From assembly GCA_014871385.1 (NCBI GenBank), contig CM026423.1:13414858-13478857 (forward strand): DNA of 64,000 nucleotides, given 5' to 3'. Of this stretch, positions 36,731 through 49,087 are shown piece after piece (the stretch's first letter is position 1; each line of letters opens with the position of its first letter). The position numbers and the translations under genes are program-made. This stretch comes from Ceratodon purpureus (taxonomy: Eukaryota > Streptophyta > Bryopsida > Pseudoditrichales > Ditrichaceae). A model generated the notes under the pieces. It saw only the letters and a program-made list of their open reading frames with translations, had not been told where the DNA came from and did no database searches.

Positions 36731-37545
36731 CTAGTGGGACCCGTGCCGTTGAGCACGTTGTGATTAATTCGATGTTAATGACTTTTGTCAACTTCAAATA
36801 AGTTGATTCAAAAAAATTTAAAAAGTATACATAAACTCCTAACCCATCCTCATCGCTCCAAAAGCCAACCTACTCGGAACCAAAAAACTCGTTAAAACGC
36901 ACGTCGACCTTCAACCTTGTAACTCCCTTCCCAACGAACTACATTGCTACGCGCTGCTTTCGATCCCAAAGAACGACCACGAGCATATTGATTACCTTCA
37001 CCAGCGTGTACGCAAGTGCAGACCCCGCAACGCCAGCCCCAACAATGATCGCATCCAATCCACTGTCAACACCCTTCTCACCATCACCTCCCACCACCAG
37101 CTTCCTCTTCTCTCGCTTCTCCACGCCCCTAGTCTCCACTCCTCCTATCTGAATTGCAGTAAGCCGGGTTCCCTAGCGCTCATCGAAATTGCCCCAAAGC
37201 AGACTCAGAGCAAAATCTCATGCAACGACAATTCTCTTCCGTGATAGTGCGTTTGTCACAAGGACCTTATCCTGCATGAAGATTATCAATCCAGTGCGTG
37301 TGCACTCCATCACTCGCGAACTGCGTGTTCAAATAAGAATCCTTGAAGCTGGAGCTGCATGTGCATGGAAAGTTGTAGCAGTGGAGGCGGATTAGGTAGC
37401 AGTGCATGTGCCTTGGGCCCGCTACGGCACTGGTGGCGCGCAGGCTGCAGTTGCAAGTGCGCATGCTAAAGGTGTGAGTTGTCTCCTCGACGGATTCCGG
37501 CGTGGAACCATCGAGTGAGACATCCATCCTCATTTGTATAATAGA
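36731..37545 (-). mobile_element. candidate non-autonomous Helitron with captured gene fragment
   Basis: Read on the minus strand, the 3' end has a hairpin CGTGC-tcaacg-GCACG followed by GGTCCCACTAG and then a host T. A short hairpin about 10 bases before CTRR is the hallmark of Helitron 3' ends. The proposed 5' end is TCTATTATAC, preceded by A, at 37545, so the insertion lies between A and T as expected. Much of the interior (about 36840-37530) is clearly GC-richer than the AT-rich DNA on both sides, which supports these borders. It encodes no helicase. It carries the squalene-epoxidase-like fragment. The 3' end is better supported than the 5' end. Confidence 0.55.
36939..37139 (-). pseudogene. 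squalene epoxidase N-terminal fragment
   Basis: The frame contains DAIIVGAGVAGSALAYTL, the FAD-binding beta-alpha-beta (GxGxxG) start of plant squalene monooxygenase, preceded by a charged linker as in that family. Homology stops after TLVK, where the DNA reads AAG|GTAATC like a splice donor, and the rest of the enzyme is absent. There is no ATG (the frame opens at GTG). It is therefore a captured exon-intron fragment, not a gene. The full enzyme epoxidises squalene on the ER in sterol synthesis; this piece cannot. Confidence 0.6.
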
Positions 37546-39504
37546 TATTAATTTCTTTGTAACTCTCTCAACATAAAATATAACCTTATGAATATTGCAT
37601 TAGAAATTATTCATCCGTTCAACCTTGTTAACTTTTAATAATTATGTTTTAAAAAAAGAAATTCAAAGATTTTTAACTTTAAAGAACTTTACATCATTTA
37701 TTTCATATGATTTAAATTTAAAATATTTTTACAAATATTTATTTAAAACTTATAATCAGCTTATAATAATTTAAAACACGTTTTAAAAGTGGTACATTTA
37801 ATTACAAAGATTTAGACTATCTTCAAGATTTATTTAATGTTTGAACTAGACAAAGTCACTTTTTCTTCTATTCCAACTTTTACTTTTATACCAGAAAACA
37901 TATCCCTTAAATACAGCTTCTTCCCAAAACAATATACACTAGCAAAAAGAGCTGAACTCATTCAAATTAGTGTAGCCCATCCTATTAGCATACTCAGCAT
38001 ACACCATGTTGTGCACAGTGCCCCCAGTACAATTGTAGCGATCACTGACATCCCAAATCAAGGAGAGGATAAGCTACAGCAAAGATCATCTGCCATCTGC
38101 CATGTGCAAAGCCAAGCCCAGCTTCTCAAAAATTCAAACCCATCAAGTCAACCAAATTAGCTCCAAACCCATCTCCTCCAAAATCACCAAATCCCAACCC
38201 AACCCACAGTTTTTTACCACCCTAACTTCACAATTCACCTCCCAACCCAACCAAATCCCACACCAAAACCACCCAAACATCACACAGACATCACACAGAT
38301 ATCAACCATAAAAACTCCCCCAGACTCCTCGTGATCATCACCAACCCCCAAAGATCATTCCATTCCATTCCCATCCAATACCAATCAACCACAGTCACTG
38401 AAACACCTCCTTGTCAAGATTCGGGAAGTTTCAGAGGTCATCCACCTATTATCTTTCTTTCACTAACACTATTTGGTAATTTATGTATGATACTTTGTGA
38501 TATTTGGGTGAGATTTAGGTTTCAAACCGGAAAAAATCCCAAACCTCCAAAATCGAATCAATAATCCAGCACTTCATTCAGCTTACTTACAACTAACTGC
38601 TGGATCTCCCTGATCATTACATATCCTTTGTTTTCTTTTTTCCTAGACAATCATACTACAACAGTCAAACCAACTTAACACCACCTTGAAAGATGTTTCC
38701 TTTATTTACCTTTCTCGTAGACAGTCATAGTTCCGAAGTTCTTTTTTTCTAGACAATCAGGCTTAGAAGGGTCGGATGGGCACGAACTCATCCCGAAAAC
38801 ACCGCTTTAGAAAAGCCACGGAAAGCTGGGAAGAGGGCACTTGCATGGAACATATGTTGTAGATCGAACCTTCGGAGCCTTTTTTCGGTTTGGCGCTTGC
38901 AGATGAGTACGTGCGGAGGGTGATGTGAGAGAGTCTGGAGGAGGACTCGACAGCCTCAGTCTGAGGTGAAGAAAAGATAGGATTGAATAATATTGGAGCA
39001 TCTGCCACAGCGGCGTGTCAGCGGGGCCGACCCCACACGAGCCGGGCGAAAGGATTTGGGCGCATTTCCTCGGCAACCGCCTCAATTCCCTGCTCTCCGC
39101 TACTTGCCGGATTCCCTGACCCGGAGCTCTTATTCCTCTAAAGCAGCAATCTTTGGCCCAAACCTGGGACCTGGGCATCACCATTAATTTAGCCCCGGGG
39201 CTTGGAGGAGATCATCATCGATCCCACTCGAAACCTTTTGTGTGAAGCGGCGACTGACTGTAGTTCGCCACTCGATCGATGCTTGCTAGAGCCAGCTTTT
39301 GCTTTCATGGAAGTTGGAGAGGTGGGACTCATGTTGTGGATGTTAGTAGTTGTGCAGACAGGAGGTTTGAGTTGTGAGTAGAGCCGGAGGTGGGCTAGAA
39401 TTTTGATCGGTGGGAGGGAGCGAGTCTAGATTTTGAGGAGGTGAGTTGGATTGAGTGGAATTCGTGGAGTTCGATCAGGTTGCGGGAGAGTGGTTAGGGT
39501 TGAG
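37546..39504. other. XDH upstream region
   Basis: AT-rich up to about 37830. Then comes an A/C-rich tract (37980-38560), with biased composition like the one upstream of the helicase. From about 38760 GC rises towards the XDH start; this last part should include promoter and 5' UTR. No supported gene. Confidence 0.4.
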
Positions 39505-42500
39505 ATGGGGTCGCTAGACGCGCCTAGTGTCGTCGACACGGAGGTTATGGAGTTTGCGAAGCCGGAGGATGTGATATTGTATGTCAATGGAAAGTGTCAC
39601 GTCTTGCCGCCTGATGTTGCGCATCAGACTCTGCTGGAGTATCTGCGAGGTGAGTTGTTGGTGCTGCATTGAGTGCTTGTTGTTGGTTGCTTTTTTCTGG
39701 AGCTTAGCGTTTTGTTTTTGTTGTTTTTGTGATCGTTTGTAGGGAGTGGTATGAGGGGGAGTGAGGACCAATGAAGGGGTGTTTGGTTTTGTGGATCAAT
39801 TGAGGATTTTTGGGATTGTGCGCAGGAATTGGGTTGACTGGAACGAAGCTCGGGTGCGGTGAGGGTGGGTGTGGCGCGTGCACCGTGATGCTGTCGCATT
39901 ATGACTGGCAGGCAGGGACCATCGTGTAAGGCTCCTTCACGACCTAGATGATCTGAATTGCTAGTCTAGCAATTCAGCATGCTTTTCAATTGATTCGATC
40001 TTGTTGCTGTCGTTGGAATTGCGTCTCGTAACGGCTAACATTTTTGGGATGTAACGGATGGCAGAAACCGTGCGATCAATGCTTGTTTGGCGCCTGTGTA
40101 CTCTGTAGAAGGGATGCATGTCGTGACAGTGGAGGGGATCGGCAACCGGCGCTTGGGGTTACATCCAGTGCAGGTACGAATTTGCACCAATTACTGAGAT
40201 TTTGATTTTGATTTTTTTTTTTTTTTCTGGATTCATTAGATGATCTGATTACGAAGCTTCGATGTCGATAGCCAAATCCTTAGATTTCTAGTTTCGGATT
40301 CTGTTTCCAGGAAGCGCTAGCAAGTGCGCATGGCTCCCAGTGCGGGTTCTGCACACCCGGGTTCGTCATGTCGATGTACTCTCTTCTCCGAACTAAGAAG
40401 AATGCACCGACTCAAAGCGAGATCGAGGAGTGCTTGGCGGGTAACCTCTGCAGATGCACGGGTTACCGTCCCATCCTCGACGCGTTCCGGAAATTTGCAA
40501 AATCGGAGACTGCTGCATACACCAATGAGGCGATCAAGGCTGCCGGAGGTCAAGCACCGACCAAGGACACGGAGCAATTCATATGCCCCTCCACCGGGAA
40601 GCCGTGCGACTGCGGCAAAGTGTCAAAGCCGAAGGTGGTAGAAAACGGAACCGCGGAGCATAAGTCGTTGACGGAGGAGAAGAAGGAGCGAGAAGCAAAC
40701 GGGGCCGAGTTGGATAACAACACAGGCGTCAAGGACAACGTTCCTGTTCCTCGCGAGGAGCCCATCTTTCCTCCCAAACTGTTCCGCAGAAAAACTCAGC
40801 CGTTGTTTCTCCGCGGTAGACAGGGCTTGCAGTGGTACCGCCCGACTTCGTTGGCGCAGCTGGTTGCCTTGAAGGCGAAGTACCCCAACGCGAAGATGGT
40901 CGGAGGAAACACGGAAGTGGGCATTGAAACGCGGTTTAAGAATTTCCAATACCCAGTTTTAATCGCAACAACACACGTCCCTGAGCTTCTCGCTATGAAA
41001 GTCACCGGTGGAGGTGTGGAGATTGGCGCCTCAGTGACGCTGACCAATCTCTTGGAGTCGTTCTCCCATTTTGTGAGGGAGCGGAGTGAGGATGAGACGT
41101 CGGGTTGCAAGGCTATCATTGAGCAGCTGAGGTGGTTTGCGGGCGCTCAAATTCGGAACGTCTCTTCTTTGGGTGGGAACATTGTCACGGCTAGTCCAAT
41201 TTCGGATTTGAATCCGCTGTGGATCGCCACTGGGGCGGTCTTCACTGTGATCGGTAATGGTGGCGCAACGAGGAAAGTTGCAGCCAAGGATTTCTTCATC
41301 GGTTATCGTAAAGTTGACCTGAAGAAGGATGAAATTCTGGCGAGTGTCTTCATGCCCTTCACGAAACGGTTCGAGTATGTGAAGGAGTACAAGCAAGCGC
41401 ATCGCCGGGACGATGACATTGCTCTCGTCAATGCGGGTGAGTTGGTGTTGCGTTTGGATCTAGTTGCATGAATGTCATACAATGGTTTGTTAGAGGTTTT
41501 ATGTGCTGATGGATGGGTTGATTGGATGGGTTGCAGGTCTTCGGGTCACGCTTAAATCGGAGTCTGATGGAGCTTGGACAGTTGAAGACTCGTGTCTGGC
41601 GTATGGTGGTGTGGCTGCTGTGGTTGTCGTTGCCAAAAAGACGCAGGAGTTTTTGAAAGGGAAGCCCTGGAATCGTGAGACTCTAGACCAGGCCCTGGCG
41701 CTTCTGGAAAAAGAGATTTTCATGGCTGATAATGCGCCCGGGGGGATGGTTGAGTTTCGGCGCTCTCTCATTTCCAGCTTCTTCTTTAAGTTCTACCTGC
41801 ATACATGCTACAAATTGGAGGCACATGCAGGTTTTGAGCACGGGCTTCCGGAGACTTACAGGTCGGCAGTGGCGCAGTACGAACGAGAGCCGTCCAAGGG
41901 CATTCAATATTTTCAGACTGCTAAGGATGCTACTGCTGTCGGCCTGCCCTTTCAGCACCAATCTGCAAATCTGCAGGTAAGTCTTATTTCTCTCATTCTT
42001 TCCTTAAGCCGTGTCTCTTGTCGTAGGTCTTTTAAGGACGAGAGCGTGCAATTGATGGTGTTGATATACGCAACGCAGGTGACAGGGGAGGCTGAGTATG
42101 TGGATGACATAGCCATGCCTGCGCGTGGCCTACACGCGGGCTTGGTCTTGAGCACTAAACCTCACGCTAGAATTGTGTCCATCGACGCCTCCGAAGCAGA
42201 GAAGTTCCCAGGGTTCGAGGGTTTTTTCTGCGCTAAAGACTTGCCAGGGGCGAACGACATTGGTGCAATAGTCCACGACGAAGAGCTCTTCGCAACGGAG
42301 TTTGTAACCTGTGTTGGTCATCTGATTGGTATCGTGGTCGCAGACACACACGAAAATGCCAAGGATGCTGCTCGGAAAGTGAAAATTGAGTACGAAGAGC
42401 TTCCAGCTCTTTTGGACCTTGATGCAGCCGTGGCTGCTAACAAATTCCATCCCGGATCAGAGCGTGTTCTAGAAATGGGTGACGTCAATTCCTTCTTTGA

Positions 42501-44851
42501 AAATGCGAAGGGATCTGATGATGTTCTTGTAGCCGAAGGAGAGGTCCGCATGGGTGGTCAGGAACATTTCTACTTGGAACCCAACAGCACCCTTGTCTGG
42601 ACAACTGATTCTGGAAACGAAGTCCATTTAGTTTCGTCCACTCAAGCTCCCCAGAAGCACCAGAGATACGTCTCCCATGTGCTTGGTATCCCAATGAACA
42701 AGGTGGTGTGCAAGCTGAAGCGTATCGGTGGTGGCTTCGGAGGGAAAGAAACCCGGTCTGCCTATATAGCAGCTGCGGCTTCAGTGCCAGCCTACTTGTT
42801 GCAACGACCAGTTCGAATCACTCTCGACAGAGATATGGATATGGCTATCACTGGTCAGCGGCATGCTTTCATGGCTAAATACAAGGTTTCACTCCTTTCC
42901 TCAATTTTTTTCCTTTTTTTCCTTTCACCGTATTGATGAGCAAACCATTTTCAGAGTAGCAAGGGAATGGTACTGACCTGTTTTGTTCATGATGTTGTGA
43001 ATGCAGGTGGGGTTCACCAAAGAAGGCAAGGTTTTAGCCCTGGATATTGACATGTACAACAATGGTGGAAATTCTCTAGACCTTTCAGGGTCGGTTCTAG
43101 AGAGAGCATTGTTCCATTCGGACAATGTGTATCATATCAAAGACATGCGTGTGCGGGGGAGAGTTTGCTTCACCAACCAGTCCAGCAACACAGCATTCCG
43201 AGGCTTTGGGGGTCCTCAGGGAATGTTGATTGTGGAGAATTGGATTGAGCGCGTTGCTAGTGAAGTTGGACGGCGCCCTGAAGAGATTCGGGTTCGTTTC
43301 TAATCCGAGGCTTGAATTTACTTTTGGATTAAATCTTGACCAGTGTTTACTTCAACTACGTTTGTTTTGATATGTAAATATTCTTCTTTTGGATACTTCG
43401 ACTTAATAGAATACTTTCTGTTTGTACAGGAACTAAATTTCCAAGAGGAAGGGCAAGAGCTGCACTATGGGCAGCTACTAGAAGCTCCTCGGCATCGTAA
43501 TGTATGGGCGGAGTTGAAGAACTCCTGTGAATTTGAAAGGCAATTAGCAGAAGTGGAAGCCTTCAACGCACAACATCGCTGGAAGAAGCGGGGTCTGTCG
43601 ATGGTGCCTACAAAGTTCGGCATCTCGTTTACCACCAAGTTCCTAAATCAAGCTGGAGCTCTGGTGCAAGTCTATACGGACGGAACTGTATTGGTCACAC
43701 ACGGAGGAGTTGAAATGGGTCAAGGACTCCACACGAAGATGGCGCAAATTGCAGCGTCTGAGTTTGGCATCGCTCTCAAAGATGTCTTCGTCTCAGAGAC
43801 TGCCACTGACAAGGTTCCGAATTCGTCGCCCACCGCTGCTTCTGCAAGCGCGGATATGTATGGAGGAGCTGTACTTGATGCTTGCGAGCAGATCAAGGCC
43901 CGCATGAAGCCCGTAGCTGACAAGGGCAACTTCGCCACCTTTGCTGAGGTATGACATGCACCTCCACATTCTCATGTTTATGCTAACATTCAGACATTGA
44001 TACAACTGTTAATGGACGGCTTTCTTTGTCACTGACCTGTCTAAAATCTGCTTGTTGTGCAGTTGGTGAACGAGTGCTACTTGCAGCGGATTGATCTATC
44101 TGGTCACGGGTTCTATATCACACCCGACATCGGCATGGATTGGGACACTGGAAAGGGAAGGCCTTTCAGCTATTTCACCTTTGGGGCAGCGTTCGCTGTG
44201 GCTGAAATAGACACGCTGACAGGAGACTTCCATCTACCACGCGTGGATATTGTGATGGACCTGGGGAATTCATTGAATCCAGCGATCGATATTGGCCAGG
44301 TGGAAGGGGGATATGTCCAGGGATTGGGGTGGGTAATTCTGGAGGAGCTGAAATGGGGCGACTCTGCTCATCCGTGGATCAGACCTGGCAACCTCTTCAC
44401 ACAAGGCCCGGGAACTTATAAGATTCCCACCGTCAACGACATCCCCATCGACTTTAGAGTGTCCCTCTTGAAGGTATGCATGGATACTTGACAGGATTTA
44501 ATTTTCTCGATGTTTTTCGGAGCTCTGGGCTTGACTTATTTATGAGGAGATTTTGCTAATTGTTTGTTTTTGGTTTGCCAGGATGCACCCAATAGGAAAG
44601 GTGTGGGAGAGAAGGAGAGATCCCTGGCGGTTCATTCTTCGAAGGCTGTGGGTGAGCCACCCCTATTTCTGGCAGCTTCCGCATTCTTTGCTATCAAGGA
44701 TGCCATTTCGGCGGCACGGAAAGATGGTGGACATACGGGGTGGTTTGTGTTGGACTCACCCGCAACACCGGAGCGCATTCGCATGGCTTGTGCTGATGAG
44801 TTTACGCAGCCCTTCGCCAAGCCAGACATTCGACCAAAGCTGAGTGTCTAA
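39505..44851 (+). CDS. XDH: xanthine dehydrogenase, molybdenum hydroxylase
   Basis: Ten exons: 39505-39649, 39826-39925, 40065-40173, 40311-41436, 41537-41976, 42079-42885, 43007-43291, 43430-43948, 44063-44473 and 44582-44851. They give 1403 residues, slightly longer than most plant XDHs. The enzyme oxidises hypoxanthine and xanthine to uric acid with NAD+ in purine catabolism. Order: plant-ferredoxin 2Fe-2S domain (Cys59, 64, 67, 90), second 2Fe-2S domain (CGFC 129-132, CRC 165-167), FAD domain with MVGGNTEVG, and two molybdopterin domains with GGGFGGKET, the substrate Arg in FRGFGG, and the catalytic Glu in [12 protein letters not shown]. The linker after the second cluster has a [10 protein letters not shown] patch and a Lys/Glu-rich stretch. 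Start chosen at ATG 39505. All introns are short GT-AG; no lesion seen. Confidence 0.96.
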
Positions 44852-47170
44852 TGATTATGCTACTCAAAGCAGCTAGCTTGAGGATTTTCATGGACCTAAG
44901 GTCCGTTGTAGATTTGTGACACAGGCTGTGTCTATCTTATGTAAATTATTATCATGTGGTCAATAGATTGCATGCATCACCTTCTGACTACTAGAAGTTT
45001 TCCACTCTGGAGTTCTGTTGAATCAAATGCGAATCAGGACAACTGCTGGATGTTGGATTTGTGATTGGCACCTGAGGGACACTCTGGGCTATCGCATTAG
45101 ACTCATAGCATACACCGCCTGAACCAGGTGGTGTTGATGTAAAGTGCTGCTGGATTTATTTCAAGAACCACCATTCGGCGTCCCCTCTTTGACTCTTTGA
45201 CTGTTAATCATTAACTAGACGATGCGTGTGGTATTAATGGCGAAGTATGGTTACTTGGTCCTCTTTGTGCCTTGCAGACAATCTCGGTTGCCATGAAATG
45301 TCTATGCTGCTAGCGTATCATGCTAAGCATTCCTTTCGGTAGAAGCTCACGAAATGAGCCTGGTTTGTGTGTGTAGCGATAGATGATTCTGAGAATATGT
45401 GTGGGATCCATTTGATAGCCTTCAAGCTCTGACAAACATTCAAACTCTCATGCGCTACCGACAGTCTACTCACACACAGAATGCTAAAGTTTTGCACAAC
45501 TCACATATCTTCAACATGCCCACTTGGAGTACTTCAAGTATGCATCCTTGACATCATTGTGTCAAAGACGATCCATCAATTTCAACTGGCCTGGGATACC
45601 GGTATATGATTTGTTGAATCAAACCAAAAGAATTTTCCTAATTTGAAATAACTCTATCCTGCTAACAAGAAAACTCTACTAATGACTCAATAACGCGGCA
45701 GTCAGCACGCTGCTAACTTGCACTATGCATCTTCAACTAACAAATAGCTTCATCATGATCCTCCACTGCTCCTCCGTGCTAACAGCTCCAACGGTTTCCC
45801 TCCAGAACGACGGACGTAGCCTTACATGTACATAAAATATGCATCCATAATATGTCAGCAAAGACCTTTGTTATCTGCAACTGCAAATCTGAAGGTGGCA
45901 TGCGGAGGCCCCGTTTCTGTTTTTCTTAATTGGGCGCTGAGGCTTAGCAATCACGGGACCAGTTGGATCCCAGTACGTCCCTCCTCCATCGCCATCTGCT
46001 ACCTTGCTCGTGGGCCGGCCAATGTTCAATTTGGACAGGCCTCCGTCTCCTTCAACGGCACAGAACACCATCTTTGCAGAATCCTTCGAGATTCTAAGGA
46101 TCAACTATACAGCCCGGGAAGGAGTGTAATTATCTGGCTGGGAACTGAGCTTTCTAACTGCAACTTGAACGAGCTGAAGAAACCGTTTCTGCTTAGATTG
46201 CTTCCAATCGATTACTGAAGATTAATTTGCGTCTGTTGTGAGCTGCCTTTCCGATCCATCTTATATAGTGCTTCATTTTCGTAATAACAGAGCTGTTACC
46301 ACTGTCTGCTAAATTTCAGTGAGCCGTGTCTGGAGATATGAAGTCGGCACATCTTTCTCCACAACGGCCGTATCGCTATCAGGAGTAACCGACGCAAGAT
46401 TTGGAGTAACAGAGCTCTGCTGCTCGCACAGTCGCACCTCATGTGCCAAAACGGTCGGGATAATCCGTATTGAATCGTGTCTGTAGGAATGTCTGGGGAG
46501 AGAATGTCGGCAGATTGTCTGTTAGCCACAATTAGAACGTGTCACCGTCATCCATGTCGGGACACCTGCACATATCTTTGGATTAAACTACCCAAGCTAT
46601 GCCAACGTCAGGCGCCGCTCTCCTCGTGAAATTTCCTATTCACGACTATTAATTTCAGTCACCTTCCACATCCAGAATTACCTGCCACGGACGCGGACCC
46701 ACACGCCCAGAATTCGCGCCTATTTCCCACAACCTCCAGTCTAGCTCCCAGCAGCTTCTCAGCCGCAATGCAACCATTCTTTGCTGCACTATATGATCAG
46801 CTTCCAAGTTCCAACCACCGAACCGACAGATCGACAAAATTCTCACGAAGATGCTTGCATGCATGCATTTAACTTGCAGAAGAAGCAAACCAGTAACATT
46901 ACCTGCTTCGAGTACGGACCATTGCCTAGCTAGTCTCGTCAGACGAGTGATGTAAATCCAGATTCAAACTAAGCGTGACCGAAGGCTACCTCCCTCACGT
47001 GCGTTGCAGACATGTGTGATGCGTTGCACGTGAATTGAGATGGACTGAAATACCACCAAACTTGACTCCGGCGCTGCAAGCACGCGAACTTGCGCATTTG
47101 TACACGTTTGTAAGCATAGAATGTTATACTACAAGCTTACAGCATGAGAATTCAATCCCATGATGTCTCA
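44852..47170. other. intergenic, no gene seen
   Basis: Presumed XDH 3' UTR, then moderately GC-balanced DNA. Frames near 45826-46218 and 46296-46888 are short, overlap one another and show no family resemblance. Confidence 0.45.
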
Positions 47171-47700
47171 TTAAACCCTAAAGTTATTTTAAACCTGAAT
47201 TGGCTTTTGAGGGTTTTGATCACTCTAGATAAACTATCAATCTTTTTTTTTTGTATTTCCAAGTTTTCTATGGATGTAAAGAATTCAAAGAGTTTTGTGT
47301 GAAGCTAATTTTTACAAGAAGAAGACTCATGATTTGAGAATTGTGAGACTTTTTAGATTTAGAACGAAGTAGGGCAGCTCAAAATTTTTTATTCTAGAGA
47401 TTTTTTTAAGATTTTTTTTGGATTTTTTTTTGTAGAACGTTCTTTTATTCAAACTGCCAACTGACCCGAATTATAGTATATATCAATTTTCACAAGGACA
47501 AGCTTCAAAGTTTGACAAAAAGAAGTTTGGATAGTGGTTGAAATTGTTTTTAGCATCCTTTGATCATTATGATCTTCTAAATGAAGAAAAATCAATGATC
47601 AAATTTTAATATGTGAGTAGTGTATCCAGTTGATTTTATAATTCTATGGTTGGTTTTTCTAAATATTGTCAAAAACTAATAGTTTTTTAGGATTATGTAT
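47171..47700. mobile_element. left part of a diverged piggyBac-like element
   Basis: Begins TTAAACCCTAAAGT at 47171. It is collinear with the element at 49084: TCTAGATAAA lies 53 bases from the TTAA in both; GGGCAGCT/TTAAAATT lies 201 versus 200 bases in; GACAAGCTTCAA lies 326 versus 330 bases in. It is thus a second, older copy of the same family. Its right end is not found, and the limit of about 47700 is approximate. Confidence 0.5.
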
Positions 47701-47815
47701 TTTATCTTCATATTTAAGTATTCAAACAACTAATGTCTAAGGGAATATGCTACAAATAGGTTCTAAGAAATATCCATGTTAAATTTTATTTTACCATCAA
47801 ATTACTTCAAACATT

Positions 47816-48667
47816 TTATGTATCTGAATGTAATTTCCTCGTCTCTGTTGCCTTTTTGTTCCAAAGCTCTTGTATTCCAGGCAAATGGTCCGATCCAATT
47901 ACTCCAACAACTTTTCCTTTTAGATACCATAACGAATTTGTCCATCTTTGATTTCGTCGATCTAGAAGATAATCCACTTCGAAATCATCTGCTTGATTCC
48001 AAGAAAACAACAAATGAAGCTGCCTTTCAATCTCTTTATGATCATCCAAAGTATAATCGTCTTCTAGAACAATTCTAGCTCCCACTGCTTCTCCTTCTTC
48101 AATTCCTACATTCATCTCTTTTCCGTATAATCCAAACATATTAAAAATTGTAAATATTTTTCCGTCCATATTTTCAAAAAGTAAGCTATATACTGCATTC
48201 GCAATATCATAAATAGTGGATAACAAAGTCTTGGTCTCAATGTAGTACTCATCATAGTAATCATCTCTTTGCATTTCAACCATTACGTAGTTTGGTCTTA
48301 TTGCTCTAATTACTTTTCTTACTTCATTCTTCGATTTTTGTGAAGTATGGCAGGTGCCTATTAGATATATCTCCGCCCCATTTGTCTCATTTGTCAAATG
48401 TAAGATTGGAAAATCATCCAAAGTAGCTAGAACTATACTAGGAGTATCATTTTGTTGATTTTTATTCATCCACAACAATTCTTTTTCATTTTCCTCTAGT
48501 TTTTGCAATTCCTTCACAGTATATGCTTTATGTTTTGGGTGGTTGATAACCTTCATAATATTGGATAACATATAGTGTGTGAGATATATACCAAAGAGTA
48601 TTGCCACGAATATGACATATATACTACATGCTATTGTCACCATAATTGATGCTAAAACGTTTGCCAT
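47816..48667 (-). CDS. TraB-domain protein with N-terminal membrane segment
   Basis: Single-exon frame of 283 residues from ATG 48667; the frame runs upstream to 48712, but only through a TTG. A hydrophobic segment (about residues 7-35) predicts one membrane helix. The TraB/PrgY-type domain follows: EIYLIGTCHTSQKS, then RAIRPNYVMVEMQRD, GIEEGEAVGARIVLED and, at the C-terminus, VVGVIGSDHLPGIQELW. These correspond to the family's GTxH, xVExxR-like and GxxH conserved spots. TraB proteins are found in bacteria and eukaryotes; plant members are mostly linked to organelle membranes, but the reaction is unknown. The gene is AT-rich and intronless, unlike XDH or OST1, and lies between two related piggyBac-like repeats, so transfer or transposon carriage is possible. 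Confidence 0.75.
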   Translation of the reverse strand: MANVLASIMVTIACSIYVIFVAILFGIYLTHYMLSNIMKVINHPKHKAYTVKELQKLEENEKELLWMNKNQQNDTPSIVLATLDDFPILHLTNETNGAEIYLIGTCHTSQKSKNEVRKVIRAIRPNYVMVEMQRDDYYDEYYIETKTLLSTIYDIANAVYSLLFENMDGKIFTIFNMFGLYGKEMNVGIEEGEAVGARIVLEDDYTLDDHKEIERQLHLLFSWNQADDFEVDYLLDRRNQRWTNSLWYLKGKVVGVIGSDHLPGIQELWNKKATETRKLHSDT

Positions 48668-49087
48668 TTTTTCTCCAATGCGAAAGTTGGATTTTAATGA
48701 AATAGGATCCAATTTTGACGGATCTGATGTGAAGAAAAGTTAACCACCACAAGGTTACTAGGAGTTTCTAAGAATTTGAGTGACTGAGATGAGAAGTTGA
48801 GAGAGTTTCGATGTAAAGGTTTGATGGCATTCGGACACAGGTTGCTCCTTATATACCATGTTATGTGCTTTTACTTTTGAAAGTAAAAGTTGTCACTATA
48901 CATGCTCAAGACAGTGTAAAAATAACAAGAACGCCACCACAAAGGAAAAGTAAAGTAAAAGTAGGCACAGCAGGTATCTTTGCACACCAAGTCAATGTAA
49001 AGTAAAAGTAGGCTCAGACAATAAACACCACTACACCAGTCTTGTAAGTTTGCAACCATGACAGTATCTCCACTCAAGTATCTTTAA

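Noticed and set aside
38102..38564. Pro/Gln/Asn-rich frames upstream of XDH
   Set aside because: Compositional artefact of the A/C-rich tract.
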